A stretch of 64,000 nucleotides of DNA from Arthrobacter sp. N199823. GTDB lineage: Bacteria > Actinomycetota > Actinomycetes > Actinomycetales > Micrococcaceae. Of the stretch, positions 8,410 through 17,690 are shown piece by piece. Under the pieces are notes generated by a model, which saw nothing but the letters and a program-made list of their open reading frames with translations, did not search any database and was not told the DNA's origin. Position 1 is the first letter of the stretch. The number at the start of each line of letters is the position of its first letter. The position numbers were made by a program, and so were the translations under genes. The DNA lies in contig NZ_PJIN01000008.1 of the NCBI RefSeq assembly GCF_002929705.1, forward strand, positions 101,608 through 165,607, read 5' to 3'.

Positions 8410-8802
8410 ATGGAACTGAACTATGTCATGACCGAGGGCGCTCCGGTACCTGTGGGCCCATACTCCCAAGCATGCGGGATTCCGGGTGGGCTGCTATTCC
8501 TGTCGGGGCAGACGCCCATCGACCCGGAGACCGGGCAGTTGGTCAGCGGTGGGATCGAGGTGCAGACGGCTCGTGTGTTCGACAACCTCGGCATCGTTCT
8601 CGAGGCGGCCGGTTGCCGCTGGAGTGATGTGGTTAAAGTCAACGTCTACCTCGTCGACATGGATGACTTTGCCGCGATGAACTCCGTGTACGCCAGGTAT
8701 TTTGACAGCCAATATCCTGCGCGGACTACGGTCGCCGTCGCCGGCCTTCCGCTCAAGGCAAGTGTGGAGATTGAACTACAGGCGATGCGCGGGATGGACT
8801 GA
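8410..8802 (+). CDS. RidA family (YjgF/YER057c/UK114) enamine/imine deaminase
   Basis: This 130-residue protein has the chorismate-mutase-like fold of the RidA superfamily. Visible are PVGPYSQA, FLSGQTPIDPETG, the catalytic arginine in PARTTVAV (R105) and the conserved Glu in ASVEIELQA (E120). With Arg present, it probably hydrolyses reactive enamine/imine intermediates such as 2-aminoacrylate released by PLP enzymes. AAAGAGGGG upstream serves as ribosome site. It lies 85 bases after glpD and could be in the same transcript, but no functional link is obvious. Confidence 0.88.
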   Translation: MELNYVMTEGAPVPVGPYSQACGIPGGLLFLSGQTPIDPETGQLVSGGIEVQTARVFDNLGIVLEAAGCRWSDVVKVNVYLVDMDDFAAMNSVYARYFDSQYPARTTVAVAGLPLKASVEIELQAMRGMD

Positions 8803-8813
8803 GCCTGTCAGGA

Positions 8814-9941
8814 TCATTCGGGGATGAACGCTAGGATCCGGTCATCCTCGGCGCCCGGCGTGCCACGGCCGTCGGTGTTATTGGTGAGGACCCACAACGG
8901 CCCGTTCGGAGCAACGGTGACATCTCGGAGACGGCCGAACTCCCCGACGAAGTAGTCGGTGGAGGTGGTGGGGTCTGCAACCGGAACCGCGCGCAGCACT
9001 TCTCCGCGTAGGTTGGCGATGTACAGCATGCCGTCGCGTTGGGCCATGCCGCTGGGACTGGCCACGTCAGGTTTCCATTGCTGGACCGGATCGGTGAACC
9101 CGTCTGTCGTTGCGACTCCCTCCACTGTTGGCCAGCCGTAGTTGGCTCCTGCGGTGATGATGTTCAGTTCGTCCCACGTGTTTTGACCGAACTCCGTGGC
9201 GAACATGGTCCCGTCCGCGGCCCAGGCCAGTCCTTGCGGGTTGCGGTGCCCATAGCTGTAGACGAGCGACCCGGAAAAAGGATTGTCCTGCGGTACGTCG
9301 CCATCCGGCGTCATGCGCAGGATCTTGCCGCCGAGTGAGCCGAGGTCCTGCGCGAGGGTCCGCTGTCCGGCGTCGCCCGTGGTGGCGTACAGCATGCCAT
9401 CGGGGCCAAAGGCGAGGCGGCCCCCGTTGTGGTTGCTGGCCGAGGGAATGTCCTCGAGGATGGTTTCGGCTTGCCCCAGGGCCAGTGCCCCAGGCTTGCC
9501 GGAGATTGCGAATCGTTGGATTCGGTTGCCTCCGGCCGCGGTTGAGTACGCGTAAAGGCGTCCTTGTCCATCGACGGCTATACCCAAGAGGCCGCCTTCG
9601 CCTGCGCCTTCGACGCCAGCCACGGTTCCTATGGCACGTGTGGAGCCGTCGCTGGCAACCTCCAGAATACGGGAACTGTCGCGTTCGCTGACCAGCGGGG
9701 TGTCATTGAGGAACGCCACCGACCATGGCGCTCCCAGTCCTGTCGAGATGGTTGCAGGTGTGCCCATGCCCGACGCCGGCGCCTGGCTTCCCGAGGACGG
9801 GTGGCCGGATGTGGGGGTTGCGGACTGCTGCGATGAGGACTGTGACGGTGAGGCTGGTGCTGTTGTGCACGATGACAGCAGGATGCTGGCAGCGAGACTC
9901 AAGCCCAAGAAGGTGGCGGCGGACGAACGAGTGCGGCTCAC
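8814..9941 (-). CDS. PQQ-dependent sugar dehydrogenase-like lipoprotein
   Basis: This is a 375-residue exported protein. The signal peptide ends in the lipobox LSSC (Cys25), followed by a Ser/Thr/Pro-rich linker to about residue 60. The rest is the six-bladed GSDH beta-propeller (soluble glucose dehydrogenase/aldose sugar dehydrogenase), with LGAPWSVAFL, GEGGLLGIAV, the catalytic-His region SNHNGGRLAFGPDGMLY, YGHRNPQGLAW and GANYGWP. Such enzymes oxidise aldoses at the cell surface with PQQ. No PQQ synthesis genes are in the window, so the cofactor must come from elsewhere, and some actinobacterial members may be non-catalytic. The GTG start is supported by AGGAG upstream. Confidence 0.87.
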   Translation of the reverse strand: MSRTRSSAATFLGLSLAASILLSSCTTAPASPSQSSSQQSATPTSGHPSSGSQAPASGMGTPATISTGLGAPWSVAFLNDTPLVSERDSSRILEVASDGSTRAIGTVAGVEGAGEGGLLGIAVDGQGRLYAYSTAAGGNRIQRFAISGKPGALALGQAETILEDIPSASNHNGGRLAFGPDGMLYATTGDAGQRTLAQDLGSLGGKILRMTPDGDVPQDNPFSGSLVYSYGHRNPQGLAWAADGTMFATEFGQNTWDELNIITAGANYGWPTVEGVATTDGFTDPVQQWKPDVASPSGMAQRDGMLYIANLRGEVLRAVPVADPTTSTDYFVGEFGRLRDVTVAPNGPLWVLTNNTDGRGTPGAEDDRILAFIPE

Positions 9942-10008
9942 AAGTAACTCCTGAGGTTGTGGCGCCCCTGATGGTTGAGCGCGGTTAAGGAATGGCTCAT
10001 CACTGTGT

Positions 10009-10566
10009 TCACCTCACGATGTCCACGGTGATAGCCCCACCTTCGAGTTGGGCCAACTGTGCGGCCGTGGCGTTGTAAGTGCCCAGATGGATGGTTTGAT
10101 CGGAGTAGCCGATGCCGGCGGCGTTGTAATAGAAGCCGAGGTTTCCCCACGGGGTGAAGTAAATGAGATCTCCGTCTTCTGGGTCGGAGCCGGGGGAACC
10201 GTCAGTCACCAAGTCCCGGGGGAGTGCCCCTAGTTTCTCCTTACCTGCGAATTCCTCCACCGGGATGGTCAGCGGGAGCAACGAAAGGAAGTCCCTAGCG
10301 GTGGTATTGTCGGCGGCAATGCTGACATCAACAGCGGTTTCCCCGGAGGTGAAGCGGACAAGCACCTTCTCCGCCGGGGAAACTGTTGCTCCTGTTGCCG
10401 TTGTTGCCGGATCTGATGCGGCGTTGCTGCTGACCCCTTGGCCCTGGTTTAACGGAGTCCCGGTTCCGCTCGCTGTGCCGGTAGGCCCTGATTCAGTGGC
10501 CGATGTGCAGCCGGCCAAGGCCAACAGTGCTGCCAAAGACCCGATGGTGAGGACGCGTCGCCGCAT
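10009..10566 (-). CDS. cyclophilin-like fold lipoprotein
   Basis: This is a 185-residue lipoprotein with a short signal peptide and lipobox LAGC (Cys20), then a Thr/Gly/Ser-rich linker. The C-terminal domain of about 115 residues matches the small bacterial cyclophilin-like family (TM1367 type): RFTSGETAVDVSI, DFLSLLPLTIPVEEFAGKEK, DLIYFTPWGNLGFYYNA and a terminal GGAITVDIV. These proteins have a cyclophilin fold but generally lack the prolyl-isomerase active site, and their function is unknown. The ATG start has AGAAAGG upstream. It lies in the same direction as the sugar dehydrogenase lipoprotein, 67 bases away. Confidence 0.8.
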   Translation of the reverse strand: MRRRVLTIGSLAALLALAGCTSATESGPTGTASGTGTPLNQGQGVSSNAASDPATTATGATVSPAEKVLVRFTSGETAVDVSIAADNTTARDFLSLLPLTIPVEEFAGKEKLGALPRDLVTDGSPGSDPEDGDLIYFTPWGNLGFYYNAAGIGYSDQTIHLGTYNATAAQLAQLEGGAITVDIVR

Positions 10567-10621
10567 GGGCTTACCTTTCTGAGGCTGGAACCCCAGGGGC
10601 TGGCGGGGTCGGCTTGGGTAG

Positions 10622-11662
10622 TTACAGTGTGGCTGTGTCTATGACAAAGCGGTACCGGACATCGGAGGCCAAGACGCGTTCGTATGCATCATTGATCTGC
10701 TCAGCGGAAATGACCTCGATTTCGGCACCCAGTCCGTGCTCGGCACAGAAATCCAGCATCTCCTGTGTCTCGCGGATACCGCCAATGGTGGAGCCAGCGA
10801 AGGAACGGCGTGCCGGGATCAATGAGAAAGCTTGAACGGGCAGTGCCTCCGGAGGTGCTCCCACCAAGACCAGCGTGCCGTTAACTGCGAGCAATCGCAG
10901 ATAAGCGTTGATGTCGACTTCAGCGCTGATGGTGCTGACGATCAAATCGAAGCTGCCAGCTAATTCTGTGAACGTCTCCGGGTCGCTCGTTGCATAGTAA
11001 CGATGGGCACCAAACTTAAGTCCGTCGTCGCGCTTGCTCAAGGTTTGAGACAGCACGGTGACGTCAGCACCCATGGCCGCAGCGAGTTTCACACCCATGT
11101 GGCCCAGACCGCCCATGCCGACGATCGCGACCTTCTTGCCCGGGCCCGCGCCCCAATGGCGCAGCGGCGAGTAGGTGGTGATGCCGGCGCAGAGCAACGG
11201 GGCAGCGACGTCGAGGGCGAGGCCGTCGGGGATGGTGACGACGAAGCTTTCTGTGACCACCACGTGAGTGGCATATCCGCCTTGAGTGATGGTTCCGTCG
11301 CGATCAACGGCGCCATATGTTCCGGTATTTCCCGCGAGGCAGTACTGCTCTTCGCCGGCCTGGCAATGAGTGCATTCGCCACAGGAGTTGACCATGCAGC
11401 CGACTCCAACGCGATCGCCCACTGCGTGACGGGTGACGGCGGAGCCAATCTCAACCACGATGCCGGCAATTTCATGGCCGGGGGTTAGAGGGAAGCTTTG
11501 CGGTCCCCAGTCGCCGCGGACCGTGTGGATGTCGGAGTGGCAGATGCCGGCGAACTTGATGTCGATCAGGACATCATGCGGGCCCACATCGCGGCGGGTG
11601 AGCGTGGTCGGTACGAGTGCCTCAGTGGCGGACGGGGCGGCGTAAGCCTTGACGGTGAGCAT
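10622..11662 (-). CDS. zinc-dependent NAD(P) alcohol dehydrogenase (CAD/YahK type)
   Basis: This 346-residue medium-chain dehydrogenase has catalytic-zinc ligands in GICHSD (Cys41) and PGHE (His63-Glu64). The structural-zinc cysteines C94, C97, C100 and C108 lie in [18 protein letters not shown]. The Rossmann motif is [10 protein letters not shown]. The SQTLSKRDD stretch after the second beta strand is typical of NADP(H)-using aldehyde reductases of the cinnamyl-alcohol-dehydrogenase group. It probably reduces aldehydes broadly. AGGAGA precedes the ATG. No operon partner is evident. Confidence 0.9.
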   Translation of the reverse strand: MLTVKAYAAPSATEALVPTTLTRRDVGPHDVLIDIKFAGICHSDIHTVRGDWGPQSFPLTPGHEIAGIVVEIGSAVTRHAVGDRVGVGCMVNSCGECTHCQAGEEQYCLAGNTGTYGAVDRDGTITQGGYATHVVVTESFVVTIPDGLALDVAAPLLCAGITTYSPLRHWGAGPGKKVAIVGMGGLGHMGVKLAAAMGADVTVLSQTLSKRDDGLKFGAHRYYATSDPETFTELAGSFDLIVSTISAEVDINAYLRLLAVNGTLVLVGAPPEALPVQAFSLIPARRSFAGSTIGGIRETQEMLDFCAEHGLGAEIEVISAEQINDAYERVLASDVRYRFVIDTATL

Positions 11663-11767
11663 GTTTCTCCTGGTGTGAATAGACGGCTGTGAATGGACTG
11701 GTGTGGAACTTTGTTGTGGGTGGATCGCTTAGGGCAGTGCGGGGATCAGCGCAGTCCCGCACCGGTG

Positions 11768-13018
11768 TTAGTAGTGGGCGGGGAATGCTGTGCGCCGGGC
11801 GGTGAAGACAATGATCAACGCTACCGCGCCTAGCACCACCATGACGAGGGCCAGGATCGTTGCGTCGCAGTTGCTGATCAGAACAGCCCCCAGCACGCCG
11901 GCGCCGAAAATGGCTAGGTTGAACGCCACCCCGAGCAAAGAGTTGGCAACATCAGCGTTCTCGCCACTTGCTTGGCTAATGGCCGTTTGCAATTGCGGCG
12001 CTGCTCCGCCAAAGGCAACTCCCCACAACACTAGCGCGGTGAGTACAGCGATAAGGGAGTGGGCTCCTGCAAAGAAGATCACGCCGGCCGTGAGGAACAG
12101 GGCCAGACTAGCCAGCACCAGGGGTCTGGGTGCGCGGTCAATGAAGACACCTGTCAGGGCGATGCCGATCAGGGCGGATATGCCGAACACCACCAGAGCC
12201 ACATCAACGCTCAGGGGAATGTTTGCCGAACGCAGATAGGACGCGATGTAGGTGTAGGTAGTGTTGTGCGCCAGCATCCACGCGAAAATGACCACAAGGA
12301 TCACGCTGACACCCGGTATGGCAAAAACGCGCACCATGGGGATCTGGGATTCGGCCCCCTGTCCCGACGCGTCTGGGACAAAGAGCAGGGCCAGCAGGGC
12401 CGTGAGAATAGTCAACGCCGAGAGCACCCCAAACGACCAACGCCAATCAAAGGTGGTCCCCAGCCATGACCCGAACGGCGTTCCCAGCGCCAATCCCAAC
12501 GGGGTGCCAAGGGAGGCGATGGCCAGGGCTCGGCCAGCCAGCTCCGGTGCGGTGATGCGGCGGGCGTACCCGGCAAGCATGCCCCACAGCAGGCCCGAGA
12601 ATGCCCCGGCAAGGAATCGGACAGCCAGGGTTAGCATGATGTCTGTGGAGAAGGCCGCAACGGTGTTGGCGAGCAGAAATCCCAAGATGCCGACCAGAAA
12701 GACTGGTTTGCGCCGCATGCCGCGGGTCAAAGCGATAGCGGGGATCGTGAGAATGACTGTGCCGAGGGCGTAGGCGCTGACCAGCTGCCCTGCGGTCCCT
12801 TCCGCAATGTTCAGGCCTCCCGCGATTTGCAGCAGCAGCCCGGCTGGCATCGTCTCGGTGGAGATCAAGATGAATCCCATCAACGCCATGACCAACAAGG
12901 CAGGCAACGGCAGCCGGTGCCCCACCGCGACCGCTGGAATCTCCTGTTTGGGTGGCTTGGGTGGCAGCACCGTCGCAGTGCTGCTGCCCTTGCTACTTGG
13001 CGTGTTTTTTGAAGTCAA
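11768..13018 (-). CDS. MFS efflux transporter (DHA1, AraJ/Cmr-like)
   Basis: This is a 12-helix major facilitator of the drug/sugar efflux type. The first helix starts at LPLPALLVMALMGF and the short loop contains the motif-A-like GMRRKPVF. The frame stays open to 13225, but that would overlap the divergent regulator gene starting at 13186 and add an implausible Ser/Pro-rich leader. I propose TTG at 13018, preceded by AGGAAG, giving 416 residues, which is normal for the family. The XRE/MmyB regulator across the shared promoter is its likely controller. Substrate unknown. Confidence 0.82.
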   Translation of the reverse strand: MTSKNTPSSKGSSTATVLPPKPPKQEIPAVAVGHRLPLPALLVMALMGFILISTETMPAGLLLQIAGGLNIAEGTAGQLVSAYALGTVILTIPAIALTRGMRRKPVFLVGILGFLLANTVAAFSTDIMLTLAVRFLAGAFSGLLWGMLAGYARRITAPELAGRALAIASLGTPLGLALGTPFGSWLGTTFDWRWSFGVLSALTILTALLALLFVPDASGQGAESQIPMVRVFAIPGVSVILVVIFAWMLAHNTTYTYIASYLRSANIPLSVDVALVVFGISALIGIALTGVFIDRAPRPLVLASLALFLTAGVIFFAGAHSLIAVLTALVLWGVAFGGAAPQLQTAISQASGENADVANSLLGVAFNLAIFGAGVLGAVLISNCDATILALVMVVLGAVALIIVFTARRTAFPAHY

Positions 13019-13115
13019 GGTGTTCAGAGTCTTCCTGGTGGCTGGGGCACTTGCGGGTTGTTGGTACCGCGTTGCGGACTGCTTTGAGTCAAGTAAACAC
13101 CGGTTGGAGCGGCTC

Positions 13116-13155
13116 AGGGAGTCCCGGTTGGTAGGGGCACTGGCAGGGACTCCCT
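13116..13155. promoter_or_regulatory. inverted repeat in the MFS/XRE divergent promoter
   Basis: AGGGAGTCCC (13116-13125) and GGGACTCCCT (13146-13155) are exact reverse complements separated by 20 bases, and each is nearly palindromic itself. They lie between the MFS start and the divergent XRE start, so they may be paired operator sites for that regulator. Binding is not demonstrated by sequence alone. Confidence 0.45.
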
Positions 13156-13185
13156 CAAGACGCGGGCCGTGGATAAGGTGGGGAC

Positions 13186-14127
13186 ATGAACAATCGAGCA
13201 GAAGTGCGTGAGTTCCTTTCTTCACGCCGCGCCAAGGTCAGCCCGGAGCAGGTGGGGCTCCCCGCTGGCACCAACCGGCGGGTCGCGGGTCTGCGGCGCA
13301 GTGAAGTGGCCACCATGGCCGGAGTGAGCATCGAGTATTACACCCGCATGGAACGCGGCGCCATCAGCGGTGCGTCGCCGGAAGTCCTCGATAGCCTCGC
13401 CAAGGCGCTGCGCCTTGATGACGCCGAACGCGCTCACCTGTTTGATCTCGCCCATGCGGCCAGTCCTGTGGCCAGGCCGCCGCGGCGCCGCAATTCCAAG
13501 ACCTGGGCGGGGCACCAAAGTTTGCAGTGGACGCTGGACGCAGTCACTGCCGGCCCAGCGTTCGTCCGCAACGGACGTATGGACATCTTGGCCGCCAACC
13601 CGCTGGCCCGGGCGTTCTACAAGGACGTCTATGACATGCCGGGCCAGCCGCCCAACATCGCCCGGTACACCTTCCTAGACGAGCGGGCACACGACTTTTA
13701 TCCCGATTGGGAGTTATTTGCGGAGGTGACGGTCGCTATCTTGCGCACGGAAGCGGCCCGCGACCCGCATAATAAGGACCTTCACGATCTGATCGGGGAG
13801 ATTAGTACCCTCTCCGAGGACTTCCGGCGACGGTGGGGCGCGCACAACGTTCGCCATCACGGGACCGGATCCAAGACCTTCCACCACCCGGTTGTTGGCG
13901 AGCTCACCCTCGCATTCGAGGGCTTGGAGATGGCTGCCGAACCTGGTCTGACACTGACCATTTATGCCGCCGAACCTGGCTCCGCCTCCGAACAGTCGCT
14001 GCGCCTGCTCGCCTCGTGGGCGGCTACCGAATATGGTGCCCCGACGTTACCTGTCCACACGTCGGCAGTCCAAAACCCGGCTGTACAGACCTCCGCAATT
14101 CCGGCACCGGAATCCACTGACCGCTGA
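13186..14127 (+). CDS. XRE-family regulator with MmyB-like ligand domain
   Basis: This is a 313-residue regulator. The N-terminal helix-turn-helix (about residues 5-85) shows RVAGLRRSEVATMAGVSIEY and YTRMERGAISGASPEVLDSL, the typical MmyB-group pattern. The C-terminal domain of about 170 residues has the MmyB PAS-like ligand fold (RNGRMDILAANPLARAFY, then FLDERAHDFYPDW). Members in actinobacteria often sit divergent to MFS pumps or SDR genes and control them. The tail from about residue 290 is Ala/Thr/Pro-rich and probably disordered. The ATG follows AAGGTGGGG. Confidence 0.9.
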   Translation: MNNRAEVREFLSSRRAKVSPEQVGLPAGTNRRVAGLRRSEVATMAGVSIEYYTRMERGAISGASPEVLDSLAKALRLDDAERAHLFDLAHAASPVARPPRRRNSKTWAGHQSLQWTLDAVTAGPAFVRNGRMDILAANPLARAFYKDVYDMPGQPPNIARYTFLDERAHDFYPDWELFAEVTVAILRTEAARDPHNKDLHDLIGEISTLSEDFRRRWGAHNVRHHGTGSKTFHHPVVGELTLAFEGLEMAAEPGLTLTIYAAEPGSASEQSLRLLASWAATEYGAPTLPVHTSAVQNPAVQTSAIPAPESTDR

Positions 14128-14278
14128 CGGTGACGCTGACGCTCCACGATTCTTCACTGCCCGCGAGTTGACCGGCCTTGACAGTCCGGTTGCGGGCTGT
14201 CAGGCAATATGTGGTTGCTCATGCTTTTGCGTGGCAGCGTAGCTGCTCTGACGAGGAGCCAAGGAGTAATATGTCGCC

Positions 14279-14773
14279 ATGACCAGCACGGAGCATGGCA
14301 AGGACGCTGCCACACATTCAGCCACGTCCAGCGCGGCCTCAACCAATGGCAGCTTTGAGCTGCGCGATGCCATGACAGGTAGGGCAAGCCCCGCGAAAGC
14401 GGCGGTTGGCGACAACCCGGTGTTCGCGTATATCGCCAGTCTTCCGGAACCGCAGCGTGGAATTGCCGAGGCCGTTGATGCGCTGGCGGCCAAGACTCTG
14501 CCGGGTCTGGAACGCTCCATTAAGTGGGGCATGGCCTACTACGGCATAGGCAAGGGTTGGTGTTTCAGCAGCGGTGCGTTCGTGGGCCACATCAAGCTTA
14601 TGTTTGTGAACGGAGCAGCGCTCCAGCCCGTCCCGCCGGTGACGCCGGTGGGCATGGGCAAGGCGACGCGGGGCGTAGAGATCGCGTCTCTAGCCCGGAT
14701 GGACCATTCCCAGATTGCTACGTGGATGCAACAAGCCACCGCCGTGCCCGGTGTGGGTGGGAAACGGACTTGA
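14279..14773 (+). CDS. DUF1801 domain protein
   Basis: This 164-residue protein has a Ser/Thr/Ala-rich, probably flexible N terminus of about 45 residues before a DUF1801 (YdhG-like) domain. The domain shows FAYIASLPEPQRGIAEAVDA, LERSIKWGMAYYGIG and HIKLMFVNGAAL. Structures of the family resemble frataxin, and a B. subtilis member was proposed as an iron chaperone, but most are uncharacterised. It stands alone with no clear operon partner. Confidence 0.75.
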   Translation: MTSTEHGKDAATHSATSSAASTNGSFELRDAMTGRASPAKAAVGDNPVFAYIASLPEPQRGIAEAVDALAAKTLPGLERSIKWGMAYYGIGKGWCFSSGAFVGHIKLMFVNGAALQPVPPVTPVGMGKATRGVEIASLARMDHSQIATWMQQATAVPGVGGKRT

Positions 14774-14890
14774 CCGCGCCGTCGGCGATCGCTTTCCCAT
14801 AGGCCTCAAGATTCTAGCTCGTGCAATCGGTTGCCAGCTACTATGGTGGGTCTGACAAGTCCACATGATTCAAGAGCTAGGTTGGCTGAT

Positions 14891-15196
14891 ATGGCAGAGA
14901 CATTTTTTCAAGTTGTTGTCCGATATACCGTTAAATCCGGCGAGGTTGACACGGTGCTGGCGTTGCTCGGTGAGATGGCTGCTGCCACCCGCCAGGAAGC
15001 CGCAAACGTGTCCTATGATTTCTTTCAAGGCGCCGAGGACCCTGACCACATCGTCATCCTGGAACGCTACACCGACGCCGAAGGATTTGCCGCACATCGC
15101 GAGTATGAACATATTGCGCGGATTGGCGCGTCGCAGATCATCCCGCGCTTGGCCAGCCGGTCCATCCAGACTTTTGCGAACCCCACCGATTCCTAG
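14891..15196 (+). CDS. antibiotic biosynthesis monooxygenase (ABM)-fold protein
   Basis: This 101-residue ABM-domain protein is read from ATG 14891 (MAETFFQVVVRYTV). The frame is open upstream, but that portion lacks conservation signs. The ferredoxin-like core shows VKSGEVDTVLALLGEM, NVSYDFFQGAEDPDHIVILE and EYEHIARIGA, as in YgiN/LsrG-like quinol monooxygenases and isomerases. Function is uncertain: candidates are quinol oxidation or handling of a small signalling molecule. LuxS is encoded about 48 kb away, so an LsrG role cannot be argued from position. Confidence 0.8.
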   Translation: MAETFFQVVVRYTVKSGEVDTVLALLGEMAAATRQEAANVSYDFFQGAEDPDHIVILERYTDAEGFAAHREYEHIARIGASQIIPRLASRSIQTFANPTDS

Positions 15197-15228
15197 TCAG
15201 GGCACTCACAGGATCTTCAGCCGTGTTG

Positions 15229-16887
15229 CTAAATGGAGCTCAAGGACGGGGGAGCGGCCGCCAAGAGTGAACGCGTGTACTCATGCGCCGGCGCAGTGAA
15301 GACCGATTCGGTAGTCCCGGATTCAACCACTTCCCCTGCGCGCATGACCAGCACGTGATCGCTCATGTGCCGGATGACCGCAAGGTCGTGGGAGATGAAC
15401 AGGTAGCTCAGGCCAAGGCGCTGCTGCAGCTCATCCAACAGGTCAAGGACCTGGGCCTGCACGGAGACATCCAGCGCCGAGACCGGTTCGTCGCAGATCA
15501 GCACCTTCGGCTTCGGTGCCAGCGCGCGGGCTATGGCCAGGCGTTGGCGTTGTCCGCCCGAGAGCGTGGCCGGACGGCGTTGTGCCATGTCCGGCGCCAA
15601 GCCCACCAAACTAAGTAATTCAGAGATTTGCTGCCTATGGGCTCGGGGGTTGCGCGTGGCGCCAAGGCTCAGGGCGTCAGCCAAAATCGCCTCGGCACTA
15701 TGTCGCGGATCAAACGATGACAGCGGATCCTGATACACGGCTCCCAGCGAGGAGCGTCGGTTTCGGCGGGCTGATTCGGGCACCTGGCTCCACGGGCCGC
15801 CGAGCAGTTCCACAGTTCCCGCGTCAGTCCGCAGCAGCCCCAAAGCCATGCGGGCAGTGGTTGTCTTTCCGGAACCGGATTCGCCCACCACGCCAAGAGT
15901 TTGACCCGGCAATAGATCGAAATTGACGTTGTGCACGGCCCGGAAATTCTCCGTTTTGGATAGCGGAAAGTTCTTGATCAGCCCCCGTGCGCTCAAAACT
16001 GGAAGCACGACGCCGTCTTCCTCACCCTGATGCACCGTCGCTTGCTCGGGTTGCAGCGGAGGCGGTTTTGGATGGGTGCTCGCGGGTGAGAGCTTGGTAA
16101 AACGGGGTTTGCCAGCGGGAGCGGCCGCCAGCAATGCGCGGGTATACGGGTGTTGGGGACTGTTGAGGACTTGTTCGCGCGTTCCTCTTTCCACGATGCG
16201 TCCGGCCGCCATGACGGCAATTGAGTCGGCCACACTGGCCACAGTGGCAAGGTCGTGGCTGATCAACAGCATTCCGGAACCTGCCCGGCGTAAATCACCC
16301 AGTAGATCCATGACGGATGCGGCAATCGTTGCATCCAGCGCAGTAGTGGGTTCATCGGCAATGATCAGCAGCGGATCGAGAGCAATGGCTGATGCAATGA
16401 GTGCCCGTTGGCGCATCCCGCCAGAGAGTTCACCTGACCTTTGGGAGGCCCGCCGCAGCGGATCGTCCAGGCCAACGGCTTCCAGCAGTTCAACCACGCG
16501 GGCAGCGCGCTGGGAACCGGAACCACTAGAATGCAGGCGCAAGGCATCGTCAATCTCCTTACCCACGGTCCGCAGCGGATCCAGCGACGTTAGTGCGTCT
16601 TGCAGGATGAACCCCACCTCTTTGCCACGCAGTGAGCGCCAGCTTCGCTGTGAGAAGTTCCGGGCGTCCTTGCCCGCGACATCTAGCGCAGTGGCGCGCA
16701 CATGCGAGCCGGGTCCTGCCAAACCGAGGAGCGACCTGGCTGTCACGGATTTACCTGAGCCGGATTCACCCACCAGCGCCAAGCATTCGCCGGGGTTCAC
16801 GGTGAAAGAAATGCCGCTTACCACGCTGTTTCCGCCAAAGGAAACGTCCAAATCCTTCACTCGCAAGAGAGGTTCACTAGCGCTCAT
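15229..16887 (-). CDS. ABC importer fused double ATPase (DppD-DppF type)
   Basis: One 552-residue polypeptide carries two nucleotide-binding domains. The first has Walker A GESGSGKSVTAR, signature LSGGMRQRA and Walker B LLIIADEPTTALD. The second has [26 protein letters not shown] and VLICDEPVSALD. Both halves look catalytically intact, with the C-terminal helices typical of oligopeptide/nickel importers. I choose ATG 16887, which overlaps the upstream permease stop by 4 bp and follows GGAGGAAG. The open frame further upstream to 17025 is not used. It energises the importer encoded by the next three genes. Confidence 0.9.
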   Translation of the reverse strand: MSASEPLLRVKDLDVSFGGNSVVSGISFTVNPGECLALVGESGSGKSVTARSLLGLAGPGSHVRATALDVAGKDARNFSQRSWRSLRGKEVGFILQDALTSLDPLRTVGKEIDDALRLHSSGSGSQRAARVVELLEAVGLDDPLRRASQRSGELSGGMRQRALIASAIALDPLLIIADEPTTALDATIAASVMDLLGDLRRAGSGMLLISHDLATVASVADSIAVMAAGRIVERGTREQVLNSPQHPYTRALLAAAPAGKPRFTKLSPASTHPKPPPLQPEQATVHQGEEDGVVLPVLSARGLIKNFPLSKTENFRAVHNVNFDLLPGQTLGVVGESGSGKTTTARMALGLLRTDAGTVELLGGPWSQVPESARRNRRSSLGAVYQDPLSSFDPRHSAEAILADALSLGATRNPRAHRQQISELLSLVGLAPDMAQRRPATLSGGQRQRLAIARALAPKPKVLICDEPVSALDVSVQAQVLDLLDELQQRLGLSYLFISHDLAVIRHMSDHVLVMRAGEVVESGTTESVFTAPAHEYTRSLLAAAPPSLSSI

Positions 16888-17690
16888 CGGCTTCCTCCAG
16901 CCTTCATCGATCGAGACAGGACAGTCGCGGCGGCGGCCACCAGCACAATGGCCAGTCCCGGGAAAAAGGTCATCCACCACGCCAGCGACAGATAGGTACG
17001 CCCGGCAGATAACATGGTGCCCCACTCAGGGGCCGGCGGAGGCGAGCCCAGCCCCAAGAAGCTCAACGACGCCGCCCAAAGAATCGCCTGCCCCAGCCCC
17101 AGTGTTGCTAAAACTGCCAAGGGAGCAAGAGCGTTAGGCAAGATGTGAACGAGAAGGATCCGTGACCGGCGTCGTCCCAGCACTGTGGCAGCCTCAACCA
17201 TGGCAGAGCTGCGCAAGGCGATAATCTGCGCACGAATCATGCGGGCATATCCGGGTGCCCAGGTCAGGCCCACGGCGATGACGGTGGTGGTGACTCCGGG
17301 CCCGGCCAGGGCAATGAACACCAGTGCCAGCAGCAGCCCGGGCAAGGCAAAGAGCACCTCGAGGATGCGGCCCACGCCAAAGTCCAGCCATCGTCCGCCA
17401 AAACCCGCAAGGGTGCCCAGTACTAACGCCAGGCCAAGCCCAATCGCGGTAGCCGCAGCGCCAATGAGCAGCGAGGACCGAGCACCGTGAATGATGCGTG
17501 AGTAAATATCACGTCCCGATTCATCAGTGCCCAGCAGATGCCCTGGCCCGGGCGCCGAGAACGCCGCGGCAGGATCAATGGCCAGCGGATCAACGGGTGC
17601 TAGAAGGTTGGGTGCAATAGCTGCCAGCAGAAAAAAGAGCAGAAGGGCAGCGGCCAGAAGCCGGGGGAGCTTCGCTAGATGGGTGCTCAT
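16884..17690 (-). CDS. ABC importer permease (DppC-like)
   Basis: This is a 268-residue permease with about six membrane helices. The N-terminal extension after helix 1 contains the OppC_N-type sequence LGTDESGRDIYSRIIHGARS. The cytoplasmic coupling loop is VEAATVLGRRRSRILLVHIL. It overlaps the ATPase start and the upstream permease stop by 4 bp each, so the whole importer is one coupled operon. Confidence 0.9.
   Translation of the reverse strand: MSTHLAKLPRLLAAALLLFFLLAAIAPNLLAPVDPLAIDPAAAFSAPGPGHLLGTDESGRDIYSRIIHGARSSLLIGAAATAIGLGLALVLGTLAGFGGRWLDFGVGRILEVLFALPGLLLALVFIALAGPGVTTTVIAVGLTWAPGYARMIRAQIIALRSSAMVEAATVLGRRRSRILLVHILPNALAPLAVLATLGLGQAILWAASLSFLGLGSPPPAPEWGTMLSAGRTYLSLAWWMTFFPGLAIVLVAAAATVLSRSMKAGGSR

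Noticed and set aside
13019-13225. Longer N terminus for the MFS transporter
   Set aside because: It would overlap the divergent regulator gene and its promoter and adds a Ser/Pro-rich leader unlike the family; a TTG with AGGAAG gives the normal length.
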